Positions 63,942 through 64,000 of a stretch of DNA of 64,000 nt are shown here, piece by piece (position 1 is the first letter of the stretch; each line of letters opens with the position of its first letter). The notes beneath the pieces were generated by a model. The model saw nothing but the letters and a program-made list of their open reading frames with translations. It ran no database searches and was not told the DNA's origin. The translations under genes were made by a program, and so were the position numbers. The stretch is from Tomitella biformata AHU 1821 (GTDB lineage: Bacteria; Actinomycetota; Actinomycetes; Mycobacteriales; Mycobacteriaceae). The stretch lies in NCBI RefSeq assembly GCF_000524475.1, contig NZ_BAVQ01000025.1, forward strand, positions 37,516-101,515. Direction: 5' to 3'.

Positions 63942-64000
63942 GAGTGGTGGGAATTGGATCGGTCCCTGACCTGCTGATCCGGCCGCGTGTCGCAGCCGGA

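Noticed and set aside
1..64000. CRISPR array, prophage or integrative element
   Set aside because: No regular repeats, phage structural genes, integrase or tRNA attachment site were seen; the only mobile-like gene is the 13E12 gene.

Overview
This is 64 kb of high-GC actinobacterial chromosome, most likely from the mycolic-acid group (Mycobacteriales: Mycobacterium, Rhodococcus, Gordonia, Tsukamurella or a relative). The evidence is a complete mycofactocin locus, a nicotinoprotein methanol dehydrogenase of the Mno/Mdo type, FadE27/FadD17-type steroid side-chain genes, a 13E12 (DUF222/HNH) gene, frequent GTG/TTG starts and many 4-bp stop/start overlaps. I saw no rRNA, tRNA or CRISPR array. The species cannot be fixed from the sequence.

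Layout. 0-5.5 kb: fadE27-like acyl-CoA dehydrogenase (cut by the window edge), SDR, fadD17-like ligase, a decayed metallo-beta-lactamase gene, a second SDR on the minus strand, and remnants of an acyl-CoA dehydrogenase and of a DUF779 gene. 5.5-14.5 kb (minus): an ethanolamine operon made of a GAF regulator, aldehyde dehydrogenase, permease Eat, eutB and a eutC gene fused to a DUF779 domain, followed by an orphan peptide-type binding lipoprotein. 14.6-25.1 kb (minus): mycofactocin genes mftA-B-C-D, two FadH/OYE-type oxidoreductases, mftE and mftF, interrupted by a plus-strand 13E12 gene. 25.1-35.7 kb: mftR, mftM, a two-component system, iron-type alcohol dehydrogenase, VWA and MoxR proteins, methanol dehydrogenase mno and the GMC oxidoreductase mftG. 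35.7-47.8 kb: B12 riboswitch and metE, several regulators (LuxR, MarR, AraC, Crp/Fnr), a metal P-type ATPase with a separate HMA chaperone, an AlkZ-like protein, a decayed HD-domain gene, a methyltransferase and an MBL hydrolase. 47.8-53.2 kb (minus): the valine/isobutyrate operon mmsA-ACAD-HIBCH-mmsB-echA. 53.4-64 kb: a RelE remnant, TetR, aminotransferase, amidohydrolase, an EhuB-like binding lipoprotein, a DsbA-like lipoprotein, two SDRs, a second FadD17-like ligase, TetR plus a RibD/DHFR-like reductase, and two unknown proteins.

How it fits together. MftA is matured by MftB/C, MftE and MftD, glycosylated by MftF and methylated by MftM to give mycofactocin, the redox partner of nicotinoprotein alcohol dehydrogenases such as Mno; MftG links the reduced cofactor to respiration. 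The ethanolamine operon feeds the same metabolic area: Eat imports ethanolamine, B12-dependent EutBC releases acetaldehyde, and the dehydrogenase oxidises it to acetate. Two points deserve most attention. One is the EutC-DUF779 fusion. The other is a palindrome, CCTGCCCGATCGGGCAGG, that recurs in degenerate form about 108-115 bp before the start codons of mno, the alcohol dehydrogenase operon and mftM, suggesting one regulon for dehydrogenase and cofactor decoration.
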